From positions 92,742 through 156,741 of the forward strand of contig NZ_CAJPVI010000015.1 in NCBI RefSeq assembly GCF_905397435.1: DNA of 64,000 nt, in the 5' to 3' direction. Positions 18,202-27,485 of this stretch are shown in pieces. The notes under the pieces are model-generated. The model was not told where the DNA came from and ran no database searches. It saw only the letters and a program-made list of their open reading frames with translations. The stretch comes from Cupriavidus numazuensis. GTDB lineage: Bacteria > Pseudomonadota > Gammaproteobacteria > Burkholderiales > Burkholderiaceae. The position numbers were made by a program, and so were the translations under genes. The first letter of the stretch is position 1, and every line of letters begins with the position of its first letter.

Positions 18202-18927
18202 CGCTCTTCGCTGGCGCGGCTGTTTCGCCGGCGTAGCCGGCGACCTACTTTTGCCCGAGCGGCAAAAGTAGGCAAAAGCGCGTCAAGAGGTTGCCCCAAA
18301 GGGGCGAATTTTTATCGTAGTGGGCCAGGGGTGTTGTACGGGTATAGGCTTCAGAGTTCTTCACGCTGCCTGCCGCGTGGGGCACCACCGTGGTCAGAAT
18401 TACAGCGCTGATTGAACGAGCCCTGCAAGCGTCTGTGGTCCCTGTTGCGAGCGATATCGGGTGATCGCCTTCGGCTGCGCTACGCGCAGAGCCCTAGTCT
18501 GAGCACGCAGGCCCAGGGCAAACCACGCCTCGGTAACGAGGCCCGCGCATTGCATGCGCGAAGTAGAGAGAGGGAGAAGAAATACAGCCCTCGAGCGCCA
18601 GCGACGTTGATGAGATCGCACCCAGACTGCGACGTGCGCGCAGCGCAGCCGAAGGCGTCCCACCACTGACTTTGTTGAAAGGCTGTACCCGAGTCCGTCT
18701 TGGGGATCGTCCAAAAGCCGTGCCGCGCCAGGCACAGGTTCTGACTCACATAGCGTAGCAGGGTCGAACGGCCGACCACCATCGCAGGCGTCCAAAGCCG
18801 TTTGAGCCACTGCCACCGTGGAATTGATGGCCAGCGGCAACGACGCGCTTTTTGGTTACTTTTTGTCGCTCGGACAAAAAGTGACTCGCCGGCTACGCCG
18901 GCGAAACAGCGCCGCCAGCCAAGAACG
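18202..18927 (+). repeat. composite non-coding repeat element, copy A (726 bp)
   Basis: Both ends carry the same module in inverted orientation. From the outside inwards it has cgctctt-ggc, a REP-like hairpin gccggc-tac-gccggc, and a hairpin with a GCTCG loop (18244-18272 at the left, 18855-18885 at the right). The core between them is closely similar to the second copy at 33589-34312, in the same orientation and almost the same total length. Near the left of the core, gccccaaaggggc followed by gaatttttat (18293-18315) resembles an intrinsic terminator. An open frame of about 146 codons on the minus strand is not kept in copy B. No transposase is present. Likely a non-autonomous mobile element or a structured-RNA locus. 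Confidence 0.85.
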
Positions 18928-19009
18928 ACACCTCAACCCCAACAACAACCCCCCAAAAATCCCATCAAAGCCCCATATCCCCCTCTCGTAAACCCCGATT
19001 CCACCCACC

Positions 19010-19029
19010 AATGTACCACATGGTACATT
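19010..19029. promoter_or_regulatory. 20-bp inverted repeat, operator-like
   Basis: aatgtacca-ca-tggtacatt has perfect 9-bp arms around a 2-base spacer. It lies 53 bases before the start of the Bug-family gene at 19083. The spacing suits an operator for a dimeric regulator of the Bug/M24 operon. The T-G-G-T-A-C arms are reminiscent of GntR-type sites, but no regulator gene is adjacent. Confidence 0.55.
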
Positions 19030-19082
19030 GCACCCCACACCCTGATTACCAGGGTGCCTCTCGCAATGAATCAAGGTGGAAT

Positions 19083-20051
19083 ATGGACCGGCGACAACTA
19101 CTGGCCTGGGCGGCTGGTACTGCGGTAGCGATGACGCTGCCCGGTATCGGGCAGGCGCAAACTTTTCCCTCCAAACCCGTACGGCTCGTGGTGCCGCAAG
19201 CCGGTGGCACCGGCAATGACGTGCTGGCCCGCGCCCTCGCGGAGAAGCTCGCGCTGACGTGGAAGCAGCCTGTCGTCGTCGAGAACAAGCCCGGCGCCAA
19301 CGGCACGCTGGCAATCGGCTACGTGCTGGGCCAGCCCGCAGACGGGCATACGCTGTTCTTCGCCGGCGTCTCCAACCTGGCCTTCAATCCGTTCCTCTAT
19401 CCGAAGCTGCCGTACAACCCGACCCGCGACCTGACCGGCGTGGCGATGCTCGCAAATTCGCCGTTCGTGTTCGTCGCGGCGCCGTCGCTGAACGTGAGCA
19501 CGTTCCAGGACTTCGTGCGCATGGCGAAGGCGCGTCCGGGCGAGATCAGCTTTGCGTCGGGTGGCATCGGCAACTCGACGCATCTGGCCATGGAACTGGT
19601 GGCCGAGCGCACCGGAATCCGCATGCAGCATGTGCCGTTCAACGGCGCCGGCGGTTCCACCAGCCTGATGAGCGGGCAGACGCCGGTGATGATGAACGTG
19701 ATTGCCGGCGTGCAGCCGTTCTTCGCCAGCAAGAAGCTGGTCCCACTGGCCGTGACCGGCGACAAGCGTTTGCCGGCACTCCCATCGGTGCCCACGTTCA
19801 AGGAACTCGGCTATGACGTGCAGGTGCCCGGGTGGTATGCCATCGTGGCGCGCGCGGGCACACCGGCAAACGTGGTCCAGAAGGTCAATACCGATATCAA
19901 CCAGGTCCTCGACGATCCCGGCTTCCGCGAAAAACTCGGCAACCAGTTCCTCGACCCGATCAAGGGACCGCCGTCCGAAGTCGAGCGCTACATGAAGCGC
20001 GATGCCGACGCCTGGGGCCCGATCATCCGGCGCCTGAACATTTCCCTCTGA
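19083..20051 (+). CDS. Bug-family (TctC-like) periplasmic solute-binding protein 1
   Basis: 322 residues. The ATG at 19083 has AAGGTGGA just upstream and starts a signal peptide with twin Arg (M-D-R-R-Q-L-L-A-W-A-A-G-T-A-V-A) ending at G-Q-A-Q. The mature part opens with F-P-S-K-P-V-R-L-V-V-P-Q-A-G-G-T-G-N-D, the hallmark of tripartite-tricarboxylate-transporter receptors, and has the V-V-E-N-K-P-G-A-N-G motif. Such proteins bind carboxylates in the periplasm. No tctAB membrane genes are nearby. The next gene, 15 bases downstream, is an M24-type hydrolase. Confidence 0.93.
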   Translation: MDRRQLLAWAAGTAVAMTLPGIGQAQTFPSKPVRLVVPQAGGTGNDVLARALAEKLALTWKQPVVVENKPGANGTLAIGYVLGQPADGHTLFFAGVSNLAFNPFLYPKLPYNPTRDLTGVAMLANSPFVFVAAPSLNVSTFQDFVRMAKARPGEISFASGGIGNSTHLAMELVAERTGIRMQHVPFNGAGGSTSLMSGQTPVMMNVIAGVQPFFASKKLVPLAVTGDKRLPALPSVPTFKELGYDVQVPGWYAIVARAGTPANVVQKVNTDINQVLDDPGFREKLGNQFLDPIKGPPSEVERYMKRDADAWGPIIRRLNISL

Positions 20052-20066
20052 GTTATCGAGATTGAT

Positions 20067-21257
20067 ATGGCACACCTGAGCAAGGCAGTACACGACTATC
20101 GCCTGTCGGCCATGCACCGTCTGATGGACCGCCTGCGCGTCGATGCGCTGGTCTTCGGCACGCCCGACTTCTTCCAGTACGCGACCAATTACCAGCTCGA
20201 TGTCTGGCCGTGGGAGCGGCCCGTGTTCGTCGTGGTGCCGCGCAACGGCGAGACCTTTGCAGTCATGAACGAACTTTCGACGAACCACCTGCGCTTCGCC
20301 ACTAGCAAGGGCACCGTGTGGCTGACGGACGTGACGTTCTACGCAGAGCATCCGCGCGTATCGAACCGGCTGCCGCTGCCCGCGCAGTTGCCCGAAGTCG
20401 TCGCCGCGCTGCTGAGCGCGAAGGGGCTCGGCATGTCGCGCATCGCAGTCGACACGCAGCATCCGATTCTTGCCGGTGCTCAGCGCTACCTGCCCGAGCT
20501 GACCCTGCGACCGTCGCTCGCGGAAATGCGCAGCCTGCGCTGGGTCAAGCACGCCGAGGAGCATCAGGTCATGCGCGACCTCGCAGCGCTGACCGACTGG
20601 GTGCAGGACCGCTACCGCGAAAACATCCGCCCCGGCCGGCTCGTGCAGGAACTCGACCACGCCATGGCAGCACTGATGGTAGAAGAAGCGGCGAACCGCT
20701 TCCCGGGCGAGGACTTCGACATCCTCAAATGCTGGACGCTGACGGGCGCCGCGTCAGCCTCGCCGCACGGCGACGGTGCCGCATGCGGATCGCGCATTGC
20801 GCGCGGCGATACGATCGTCAACCTGATCCTGCCGCGCCTGAATGGCCTCCATGTCGAGAACGAACGTACATGGTTCTGCGGCCGGCCCGACAGCGAGCAG
20901 TCGAGGCTTTACCAGGTCGCGGCACAAGCGACCGACGCCGCGGTGGCTGCTGCAGTCGTTGGCAAGCGCGTGTGCGACATGGATGCCGCGGCGCAGGCCG
21001 TGATCGAAGCCGCCGGCTGCGGGCAGTACATCTTCCACCGAACCGGCCACGCGGTCGGGCTGATGCTGCATGAGTATCCGGAGGACATGGCCTTCAATAC
21101 GCGGCCGCTGCTGGCAGGCGAAGTCTATTCATCGGAGCCGGGGCTGTATGTCTACGGACTCGGCGGCTTCCGACTCGATGACACGGTCATCGTTGGCGAC
21201 AAGCCGGAGGTGATCGTCAATACGCCCAAGACACTCGAGTACGCGACCGTGGCGTAA
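20067..21257 (+). CDS. M24-type (Xaa-Pro peptidase-like) hydrolase with altered metal ligands
   Basis: A 396-residue protein with the two-domain layout of creatinase/prolidase relatives: an N-terminal domain (1 to about 160) and a pita-bread domain. Of the five usual metal ligands, His (in H-R-T-G-H-A-V-G) and the first Glu (in S-S-E-P-G-L-Y) are present. The first Asp position reads V-N-L-I-L, the second aligns with E in V-E-N-E-R-T, and the last Glu aligns with D in F-R-L-D-D-T. Metal binding may therefore be changed or lost. Relatives include ectoine hydrolase and other C-N hydrolases. It follows the Bug gene by 15 bases, so the pair may import and cleave an amide-like compound. Confidence 0.82.
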   Translation: MAHLSKAVHDYRLSAMHRLMDRLRVDALVFGTPDFFQYATNYQLDVWPWERPVFVVVPRNGETFAVMNELSTNHLRFATSKGTVWLTDVTFYAEHPRVSNRLPLPAQLPEVVAALLSAKGLGMSRIAVDTQHPILAGAQRYLPELTLRPSLAEMRSLRWVKHAEEHQVMRDLAALTDWVQDRYRENIRPGRLVQELDHAMAALMVEEAANRFPGEDFDILKCWTLTGAASASPHGDGAACGSRIARGDTIVNLILPRLNGLHVENERTWFCGRPDSEQSRLYQVAAQATDAAVAAAVVGKRVCDMDAAAQAVIEAAGCGQYIFHRTGHAVGLMLHEYPEDMAFNTRPLLAGEVYSSEPGLYVYGLGGFRLDDTVIVGDKPEVIVNTPKTLEYATVA

Positions 21258-21274
21258 GGCTGGAAGTTCGCCGT

Positions 21275-21706
21275 TCAGCAGCCAAGCCGGGCCAGCCCTT
21301 CCTGGATGGCCCGGTATTGCTGCCGCAGCGCTTCCATGGATTGCCATGCATTGCCCTGCCGCATCGCCAGCTCGGCATTCCTGCGCTGCACGAACAAGCC
21401 ATTGCAGTCATAGCGGCGGCTGTTCTCCGCGGCGACCAGTTGCTGGCGCTCCACCGCCACCTGTTTCTGTTCGGCCTGGTGGTCGGCGTTGCGGCGGCGC
21501 AGGTAGTCGGCCTCCTGCTGTTTGGTCAGGTCGCTCTTGCCGATGCTCGATACGGTACCGCCGCCGCCACTGGACGTGATATCGGTGTAGCCCGATGGAC
21601 AGTAGTCGTCCTGCGTGTAGAGGACGCTGTTGCCGCTACGGCATTTGGCCGCGTGGGCAACGGGAGCACATGCGAAAGCCACAGCAAGAGCGACTGTCCT
21701 GAGCAT
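21275..21706 (-). CDS. secreted protein with cysteine-rich N-terminus and coiled coil
   Basis: 143 residues from ATG 21706. The signal peptide (M-L-R-T-V-A-L-A-V-A-F-A-C-A-P-V-A-H-A) is followed by K-C-R-S-G-N-S-V-L-Y-T-Q-D-D-Y-C-P-S-G-Y. This resembles the short DUF4124-like module of small periplasmic proteins. Residues 60-110 are Gln/Glu/Arg-rich and probably form a coiled coil (D-Y-L-R-R-R-N-A-D-H-Q-A-E-Q-K-Q). It is convergent with the M24 gene. Function unknown. Confidence 0.72.
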   Translation of the reverse strand: MLRTVALAVAFACAPVAHAAKCRSGNSVLYTQDDYCPSGYTDITSSGGGGTVSSIGKSDLTKQQEADYLRRRNADHQAEQKQVAVERQQLVAAENSRRYDCNGLFVQRRNAELAMRQGNAWQSMEALRQQYRAIQEGLARLGC

Positions 21707-21797
21707 TGCCGAATCCGGAGTTGGAGAGGCAAACATTCACGCGCGCCACCCGGAGTCGTCAACCCTCCTGAAGACGGATGAGGCGCGCAAGTCCGCG

Positions 21798-22601
21798 TCA
21801 GTCCAGTTCCAGGCCGCCGTGCGCCAGCACCTGCCGGAATACTTCCAGCCGCGCGTCGCCGGTCTCGGCCAGCTTCCGGCACACGTGCATATGCTGGTCC
21901 ATGTCGCTGTGTCCGCGCAGCACCTCCTCGAATTCCTGCTCGGAGATTTCGAGGTGGACACCCGTCAGGATCGCGCGGCCCCGGCCGACCCGCGAACTGA
22001 CGATGGCCGGCGGTGTGTCTTCGATATCCGAATAGACGGCCAGTACTTCCGTATCGGCACCGGGCGTCTCGCCGAGATCGAAGCGGCAGCCGCCGTGGTA
22101 ATGCGTGTAGGCCGACATCGGCGCGCCCGGCAGCTGGCCGGTGGTCCGGAGTTCGACCGCGGCGGCCGTGCGCGGCGTCCCGTCATAGAGCCGGCCGCCG
22201 GTCAGTTCGGGCAGCGAGCCTACGGCGACCGCGTCGACAAAGCTCAGTTCACGCGGACCGCAGATCGCGCCGCGGGTGCCGGCGTGGAACGCCAGCTCCC
22301 GGCATGCGTAGTAGGCGCCCGCGCAGATCCCCAGGTAGACGCCGCCTTCCTCGACAAAGCGCCGGATGCGCGCGTTGGGCGCGCCATTGAGTTTCGCGCA
22401 GTACGGCAGGTCGGCCCCGCCGGGCATGACGAACATGACTGCGTCGTCGAACAGCGTCGGGTCATGCCGGATATCCGATGCCATGACCGCACGCATCTCG
22501 TACGTGCCGGACTGCAGTTGCTGGCCGATGGTGCGCATCAGGCATGCGGTCCAGTCGGACGCGCCGGCATCGATGTAGGTCAGGATGTGGGGCTTTGACA
22601 T
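21798..22601 (-). CDS. BPL_N (biotin-protein-ligase N-terminal-like, GATase-like) protein
   Basis: A 267-residue glutamine-amidotransferase-like fold. The sequence V-M-P-G-G-A-D-L-P-Y precedes the nucleophile motif G-I-C-A-G-A-Y-Y-A near residue 95, with H-Y-H-G-G near 165. These match the stand-alone BPL_N family found in bacteria and yeast; its biochemical role is poorly defined. A TTG at 22607 would add two residues, but ATG 22601 is preferred. It lies 63 bases downstream of the Lrp gene on the same strand. Confidence 0.82.
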   Translation of the reverse strand: MSKPHILTYIDAGASDWTACLMRTIGQQLQSGTYEMRAVMASDIRHDPTLFDDAVMFVMPGGADLPYCAKLNGAPNARIRRFVEEGGVYLGICAGAYYACRELAFHAGTRGAICGPRELSFVDAVAVGSLPELTGGRLYDGTPRTAAAVELRTTGQLPGAPMSAYTHYHGGCRFDLGETPGADTEVLAVYSDIEDTPPAIVSSRVGRGRAILTGVHLEISEQEFEEVLRGHSDMDQHMHVCRKLAETGDARLEVFRQVLAHGGLELD

Positions 22602-22670
22602 CTTCAATGGCGGCCGCCGGGGCCGCGTGGGGGCTTTGCTTCCGAGTGTATTCCAGTACCGGCGATTGCC

Positions 22671-23144
22671 TTACATATCGAGCGGCACGGCGCTGGTGCA
22701 CTTGATCTCGTCCAGGCACACGCTCGACTTCACGCCGCTCACGCCTGGAATGCGCATCAGCGTGTCGAGCAGGAAATCCGACAGCGACTTCAGGTCCTTG
22801 GCCACGACCTTGAGCACATAGTCGATATCGCCGGTCACCGAGAAGCACTCCTGGATCTGTGCGAGTTCCGCCACCAGGCTCTTGAAGTTCGACAGGTCAC
22901 GGATATGGCCGCGCTCCATGGTCACGTGGATGAACGCCACGACGCCAAGGCCGAGCGCAGCGGCATCCAGCCGCGCCTCGTAGCGCTTGATGATGCCGTT
23001 CTCCTCCAGGCGGCGGTGACGCCGCAAAGTCTGTGCCGGTGACAGCGCAATCGCCTCGGCCAGTTCCAGGTTGGAAGCCCTGCCTTGCTCCTGCAAAACG
23101 CCCAGCAGGCGGCGATCTGTACGGTCCAGCTCGATGGCTTGCAC
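22671..23144 (-). CDS. Lrp/AsnC-family regulator, probably of hppD
   Basis: 157 residues. The N-terminal HTH spans about 8-55 (R-R-L-L-G-V-L-Q-E-Q-G-R-A-S-N-L-E-L-A-E-A-I-A-L-S). The C-terminal RAM effector domain follows (V-A-F-I-H-V-T-M-E-R-G, then C-F-S-V-T-G-D-I-D-Y-V-L-K-V). It is transcribed divergently from hppD. Lrp-type regulators of hpd or phenylalanine/tyrosine genes usually lie in this position and sense aromatic amino acids. Confidence 0.92.
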   Translation of the reverse strand: MQAIELDRTDRRLLGVLQEQGRASNLELAEAIALSPAQTLRRHRRLEENGIIKRYEARLDAAALGLGVVAFIHVTMERGHIRDLSNFKSLVAELAQIQECFSVTGDIDYVLKVVAKDLKSLSDFLLDTLMRIPGVSGVKSSVCLDEIKCTSAVPLDM

Positions 23145-23554
23145 TTTTGTTTCCCCTATCCGCGATTTCGCACAATCAGATTTCGTAATTCAGGGTTTCC
23201 CTGCGTCATTAATGAAATCCAATTTTGTCGGCCAGAATATACACTGCATCCCAGATTGGCAATGCCGATGAGGAGCCGCAGAGACTTCCACGCACTGCCA
23301 AGGCGCGTCGCAGGTCAGGATCGCGGCGCAACGTTCGCAATATTATTTCCCGGCCACCCGGCCGGTACTGCAAGCGCCCCATGCCCTTCTGCCTGCCGTC
23401 CCCGCTGCCTGCCGTTCGCCAAAGCGACGTCCGCCGACATGACGCCCGGCCGCTGATTCCGGCGCTTGCCCGCCTTCCCTGATTCCACGCCGCCACGCGG
23501 CACTCCGCGCGGCGCGTGAGATCGAAATACTTACCTTCCCCTGTGAGACACACC
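23145..23554. promoter_or_regulatory. divergent lrp-hppD control region
   Basis: About 410 bases without a gene. Next to the lrp start there are repeated gatttcg boxes at 23164-23170 and 23179-23185, 15 bases apart centre to centre, and an attaatgaaatc stretch near 23208. Such phased AT-rich boxes fit Lrp binding. The part nearest hppD is C-rich and shows no obvious structure. Confidence 0.5.
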
Positions 23555-24634
23555 ATGGCCGACCTCTTTGACAACCCGATGCAACTGATGGGCTTCGAAT
23601 TCGTCGAATTCGCCTCGCCCACCCCCAATGTGCTCGAGCCGCTGTTCGAACGGATGGGCTTCACGCTGGTGGCCCGCCACCGTTCCAAGGACGTGCTGCT
23701 GTATCGCCAGGGCGAGGTCAACTTCATCGTCAACCGCGAGCCGCACAGCCACGCCGCCTACTTCGCCGCCGAGCACGGCCCGAGCGCCTGCGGCATGGCG
23801 TTCCGCGTGAAGGATTCGCACAAGGCCTATGCCCGCGCGCTGGAACTGGGCGCGCAGCCGGTGGAAATCCCGACCGGCCCGATGGAACTGCGCTTGCCCG
23901 CGATCAAGGGCATCGGCGGCGCGCCGCTGTACCTGATCGACCGCTTCGAGGAAGGCAAGTCGATCTATGACATCGACTTCGAGTTCATCGAAGGCGTGGA
24001 CCGCCACCCCGTGGGCCACGGCCTGAAGCTGGTCGACCACCTGACGCACAATGTCTACCGTGGCCGCATGGCCTACTGGGCCAACTTCTACGAGAAGCTG
24101 TTCAACTTCCGCGAAATCCGCTACTTCGACATCAAGGGCGAATACACCGGCCTGACCTCCAAGGCCATGACCGCGCCGGACGGCAAGATCCGCATTCCAC
24201 TGAACGAAGAGTCGTCGAAGGGCGCTGGCCAGATCGAGGAATTCCTGATGGCCTTCAACGGCGAGGGCATCCAGCACATCGCCTTCCTGACGGACAACCT
24301 GCTCGAAGTCATCGACAACCTGCAGCTCGCCGGCGTCGAACTGATGACCGCGCCGAACGACTACTACTACCAGGCGCTGGAAAACCGCTTGCCGGGCCAT
24401 GGCCAGCCGGTGGACCAGCTCAAGGCGCGCGGCATCCTGCTCGACGGCACCACCGAAGGCGGCAAGCCGCGCCTGCTGCTGCAGATCTTCTCGAAGACCG
24501 TGCTTGGCCCGGTGTTCTTCGAATACATCCAGCGCAGCGGCGACGACGGCTTCGGCGAAGGCAACTTCAAGGCGCTGTTCGAATCGCTGGAACGCGACCA
24601 GATCGCGCGCGGCACCCTCAAGGTCGAAGCCTGA
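23555..24634 (+). CDS. hppD: 4-hydroxyphenylpyruvate dioxygenase
   Basis: 359 residues, standard bacterial length, from ATG 23555. It converts 4-hydroxyphenylpyruvate to homogentisate, the committed step of tyrosine breakdown. The iron ligands are in place: His in D-H-L-T-H-N (about 161), His in I-Q-H-I-A-F (about 240) and Glu in F-F-E-Y-I-Q-R (about 322). The N-terminal half is the non-catalytic vicinal-oxygen-chelate domain. It is followed by aroP and tyrB, so uptake, transamination and ring conversion are encoded together. The genes for homogentisate cleavage are not in the window. Confidence 0.97.
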   Translation: MADLFDNPMQLMGFEFVEFASPTPNVLEPLFERMGFTLVARHRSKDVLLYRQGEVNFIVNREPHSHAAYFAAEHGPSACGMAFRVKDSHKAYARALELGAQPVEIPTGPMELRLPAIKGIGGAPLYLIDRFEEGKSIYDIDFEFIEGVDRHPVGHGLKLVDHLTHNVYRGRMAYWANFYEKLFNFREIRYFDIKGEYTGLTSKAMTAPDGKIRIPLNEESSKGAGQIEEFLMAFNGEGIQHIAFLTDNLLEVIDNLQLAGVELMTAPNDYYYQALENRLPGHGQPVDQLKARGILLDGTTEGGKPRLLLQIFSKTVLGPVFFEYIQRSGDDGFGEGNFKALFESLERDQIARGTLKVEA

Positions 24635-24774
24635 TCAGGCTCTGACTGTCACTGTCGCCGGGCGCGGTACCCCGTTCCCGGCGGCCTTCAAGGCCCAGGC
24701 GTCCCACCCTCCTCACAGCAAGAGACGCCAGGCCCCGCATGCCATTCCATAAGAGTGGGTAGAGGAAACAATTC

Positions 24775-26160
24775 ATGGTTGAAAGCAACAATGACGGCAC
24801 GCTAAAGCGTGGCCTCAAGAACCGGCACATCCAGCTGATCGCGCTCGGCGGCGCCATTGGCACCGGACTGTTCCTGGGCATCGCCCAGACCATCAAGATG
24901 GCCGGCCCCTCGGTCCTGCTTGGCTATGCCGTCGCTGGCATCGTGGCCTTCTTCATCATGCGCCAGCTTGGCGAGATGGTGGTGGACGAACCCGTGGCGG
25001 GCTCCTTCAGCTACTTCGCCAACAAGTATTGCGGCCATTTCGCCGGCTTCATGTCGGGCTGGAACTACTGGGTGCTGTACATCCTGGTCAGCATGGCCGA
25101 GCTGTCGGCGGTCGGCATCTACGTGCAGTACTGGTGGCCCGGCATCCCGACCTGGATCTCGGCGCTGGCGTTCTTCCTGATCATCAACGCGATCAACCTG
25201 TCGAGCGTGAAGTCCTTCGGCGAGATGGAGTTCTGGTTCTCGATCGTCAAGGTCGCGGCCATCATCGGCATGATCGGCTTCGGCGGCTACCTGCTGGTGT
25301 CGGGCAATGCCGGTCCGCAGGCCAGCATCACGAACCTGTGGCAGCACGGCGGCTTCTTCCCGAACGGCCTGGGCGGACTCGTCATGGCAATGGCCGTGAT
25401 CATGTTCTCGTTCGGCGGGCTGGAACTGGTCGGCATCACGGCGGCGGAAGCGGATCAGCCGGAAAAGAGCATCCCGAAGGCAACCAACCAGGTCATCTAC
25501 CGAATCCTGATCTTCTACGTTGGCGCGCTGGCTGTGCTGCTGTCGCTGTACCCGTGGGAAAACGTCGTGACCGGCGGCAGCCCGTTCGTGCTGATCTTCC
25601 ATGCGCTGAACAGCAACTGGGTCGCCAATGTGCTGAACGTCGTCGTGCTGACGGCCGCGCTGTCGGTCTACAACAGCGGTGTGTACTGCAACAGCCGCAT
25701 GCTGTTCGGTCTGGCCCAGCAGGGCAATGCGCCGAAGTCGCTGGCCAAGGTCAGCAAGCGCGGCATTCCGCTGACGGCGCTGGGCGTGTCGGCCGCGGCC
25801 ACCGGCCTGTGCGTGCTGATCAACTACTTCATGCCCGGCAAGGCGTTTGAACTGCTGATGGGCCTGGTGGTCTCGGCCCTGATCATCAACTGGGCCATGA
25901 TCAGCATCATCCACCTGAAGTTCCGCGCCGATAAGCGCAAGGCCCGCCAGGAAACGCGCTTCAAGAGCTTCGGCTACCCGCTCACGAACTACCTGTGCCT
26001 GGTGTTCCTGGCCGGCATCCTGTACGTGATGTACCTGACCGACGGCCTGCGCATCTCGGTGTACCTGATCCCGGTGTGGCTGGTCGTGCTGGGCATCGCC
26101 TACCGCCTGCGCCAGAAGAACGCGGCGCCGGCCCTGCAAGGCAGCGTCTCGGCCCAGTAA
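24775..26160 (+). CDS. aroP: aromatic amino-acid permease (APC family)
   Basis: 461 residues and 12 membrane segments. It opens with R-G-L-K-N-R-H-I-Q-L-I-A-L-G-G-A-I-G-T-G-L-F-L-G, the diagnostic first helix of the AroP/PheP/GABA-permease group. S-F-G-G-L-E-L-V-G-I-T-A-A-E near residue 210 is also typical. The position between hppD and tyrB supports tyrosine or phenylalanine as substrate. A GC-rich hairpin follows the stop. Confidence 0.92.
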   Translation: MVESNNDGTLKRGLKNRHIQLIALGGAIGTGLFLGIAQTIKMAGPSVLLGYAVAGIVAFFIMRQLGEMVVDEPVAGSFSYFANKYCGHFAGFMSGWNYWVLYILVSMAELSAVGIYVQYWWPGIPTWISALAFFLIINAINLSSVKSFGEMEFWFSIVKVAAIIGMIGFGGYLLVSGNAGPQASITNLWQHGGFFPNGLGGLVMAMAVIMFSFGGLELVGITAAEADQPEKSIPKATNQVIYRILIFYVGALAVLLSLYPWENVVTGGSPFVLIFHALNSNWVANVLNVVVLTAALSVYNSGVYCNSRMLFGLAQQGNAPKSLAKVSKRGIPLTALGVSAAATGLCVLINYFMPGKAFELLMGLVVSALIINWAMISIIHLKFRADKRKARQETRFKSFGYPLTNYLCLVFLAGILYVMYLTDGLRISVYLIPVWLVVLGIAYRLRQKNAAPALQGSVSAQ

Positions 26161-26167
26161 GCCCCCC

Positions 26168-26193
26168 CCGGCGGCGCGTCACAGCGCCGCCGG
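26168..26193. terminator. hairpin between aroP and tyrB
   Basis: ccggcggcgc-gtcaca-gcgccgccgg forms a perfect 10-bp stem with a 6-base loop, directly after the aroP stop. Only a weak T-rich tail follows, so it may be an attenuating or mRNA-stabilising hairpin rather than a full terminator. Confidence 0.5.
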
Positions 26194-26271
26194 TTACACT
26201 TCAGCCTGTGCGCCCGATGCAAGCCCTGCGGCGCACACTCCCAGCCCCGACTCCAGAATCCTGAGAATCCC

Positions 26272-27471
26272 ATGTTTGCACATATCGAGGCCTTTCCCGG
26301 CGACCCGATCCTTTCGCTCAACGAGGACTTCCAGCAAGACCCGCGCACCGAAAAGGTCAACCTGAGCATCGGCATCTACTTCGACGACGACGGCCGCCTG
26401 CCGGTCATGGAAGCCGTCGAAAAGGCCGAGGCCGCATTGCTGGCCGACATGGGCCCGCGCCCCTACCTGCCGATGTCGGGCCTGCTGGCCTACCGCAACG
26501 CCGTGCAGGCGCTGGTGTTCGGCGAAGACAGCGCGGCCCGCGCGACCGGCCGCGTCGCCACGCTGCAGACGCTGGGCGGCTCGGGCGCGCTGCGCGTCGG
26601 TGCCGATTTCCTGAAGCGCTACTTCCCGCAGTCGCAAGTGTGGATCAGCGACCCGAGCTGGGAAAACCACCGCGTGGTGTTCGAGCGCGCGGGCTTCACC
26701 GTCAACACGTATCCGTACTACGACGATGCCACCGGCGGCCTGAAGTTCGACGCCATGGTGGACGCGATCAGCAAGCTGCCCAAGCAGAGCATCGTCCTGC
26801 TGCACGCGTGCTGCCACAACCCCACCGGCGTGGACCTGAACCAGGACCAGTGGCGCCAGCTGATCGGCGTGCTGAAGGCCAAGGAACTGCTGCCGTTCGT
26901 CGACATGGCCTACCAGGGCTTTGGCGAGGGCCTGGACGAAGACGCCTTCGCGATCCGCGAACTGGACCGCCAGGGCGTGCCGTGCCTCGTCGCGAACTCG
27001 TTCTCGAAGAACTTCTCGCTGTATGGCGAGCGTTGCGGCGGCCTGAGCGTGGTGTGCAACAGCGCGGCCGAAGCGGCCAACGTGCTGGGCCAGCTGACCG
27101 GTGCCGTGCGCGCCAACTACAGCAACCCGCCGACGCACGGCGCGCGCGTCGTGGCCAAGGTGCTGACCACGCCCGAGCTGCGCACGCTGTGGCAGCAGGA
27201 ACTGGCCGCGATGTGCAACCGCATCGCGCGCATGCGCGAGACCATCCACCACAACCTGCGCGACCACGTCAGCGGTGAAGCGCTGTCGCGCTACCTGACC
27301 CAGCGCGGCATGTTCACGTACACCGGCCTGACCGCCGACCAGGCCGACCGCCTGCGCGAAGACCACGGCGTGTACCTGCTGCGTTCGGGCCGCATGTGCG
27401 TGGCCGGTCTCAATGAACGCAATGTGACGGTGGTGGCCAAGGCCATCGCCGCAGTGCTCGGCGGCAAGTAA
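26272..27471 (+). CDS. tyrB: aromatic amino-acid aminotransferase
   Basis: 399 residues, class I PLP-dependent aminotransferase of the AspC/TyrB subgroup. The PLP-binding lysine is in S-F-S-K-N-F-S-L-Y-G-E-R (about 247). The substrate-side motif C-C-H-N-P-T-G-V-D is at about 185, and the C-terminal R-M-C-V-A-G-L carries the carboxylate-binding arginine. It interconverts tyrosine or phenylalanine with their 2-oxo acids. Lying two genes after hppD, it would supply hydroxyphenylpyruvate. Confidence 0.93.
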   Translation: MFAHIEAFPGDPILSLNEDFQQDPRTEKVNLSIGIYFDDDGRLPVMEAVEKAEAALLADMGPRPYLPMSGLLAYRNAVQALVFGEDSAARATGRVATLQTLGGSGALRVGADFLKRYFPQSQVWISDPSWENHRVVFERAGFTVNTYPYYDDATGGLKFDAMVDAISKLPKQSIVLLHACCHNPTGVDLNQDQWRQLIGVLKAKELLPFVDMAYQGFGEGLDEDAFAIRELDRQGVPCLVANSFSKNFSLYGERCGGLSVVCNSAAEAANVLGQLTGAVRANYSNPPTHGARVVAKVLTTPELRTLWQQELAAMCNRIARMRETIHHNLRDHVSGEALSRYLTQRGMFTYTGLTADQADRLREDHGVYLLRSGRMCVAGLNERNVTVVAKAIAAVLGGK

Positions 27472-27485
27472 GCCAGGCGCCACAA

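Noticed and set aside
18400..18840. Possible 146-residue protein inside repeat element A (and a similar 155-codon frame in element B)
   Set aside because: Agreement between the copies stops at a variable block, and many differences change the amino acid. No ribosome binding site. Better explained as a non-coding repeat.
18202..18927. Repeat element A as a CRISPR array or integron
   Set aside because: There are no regularly spaced direct repeats with unique spacers and no cas or integrase gene. The structure is inverted, not tandem.
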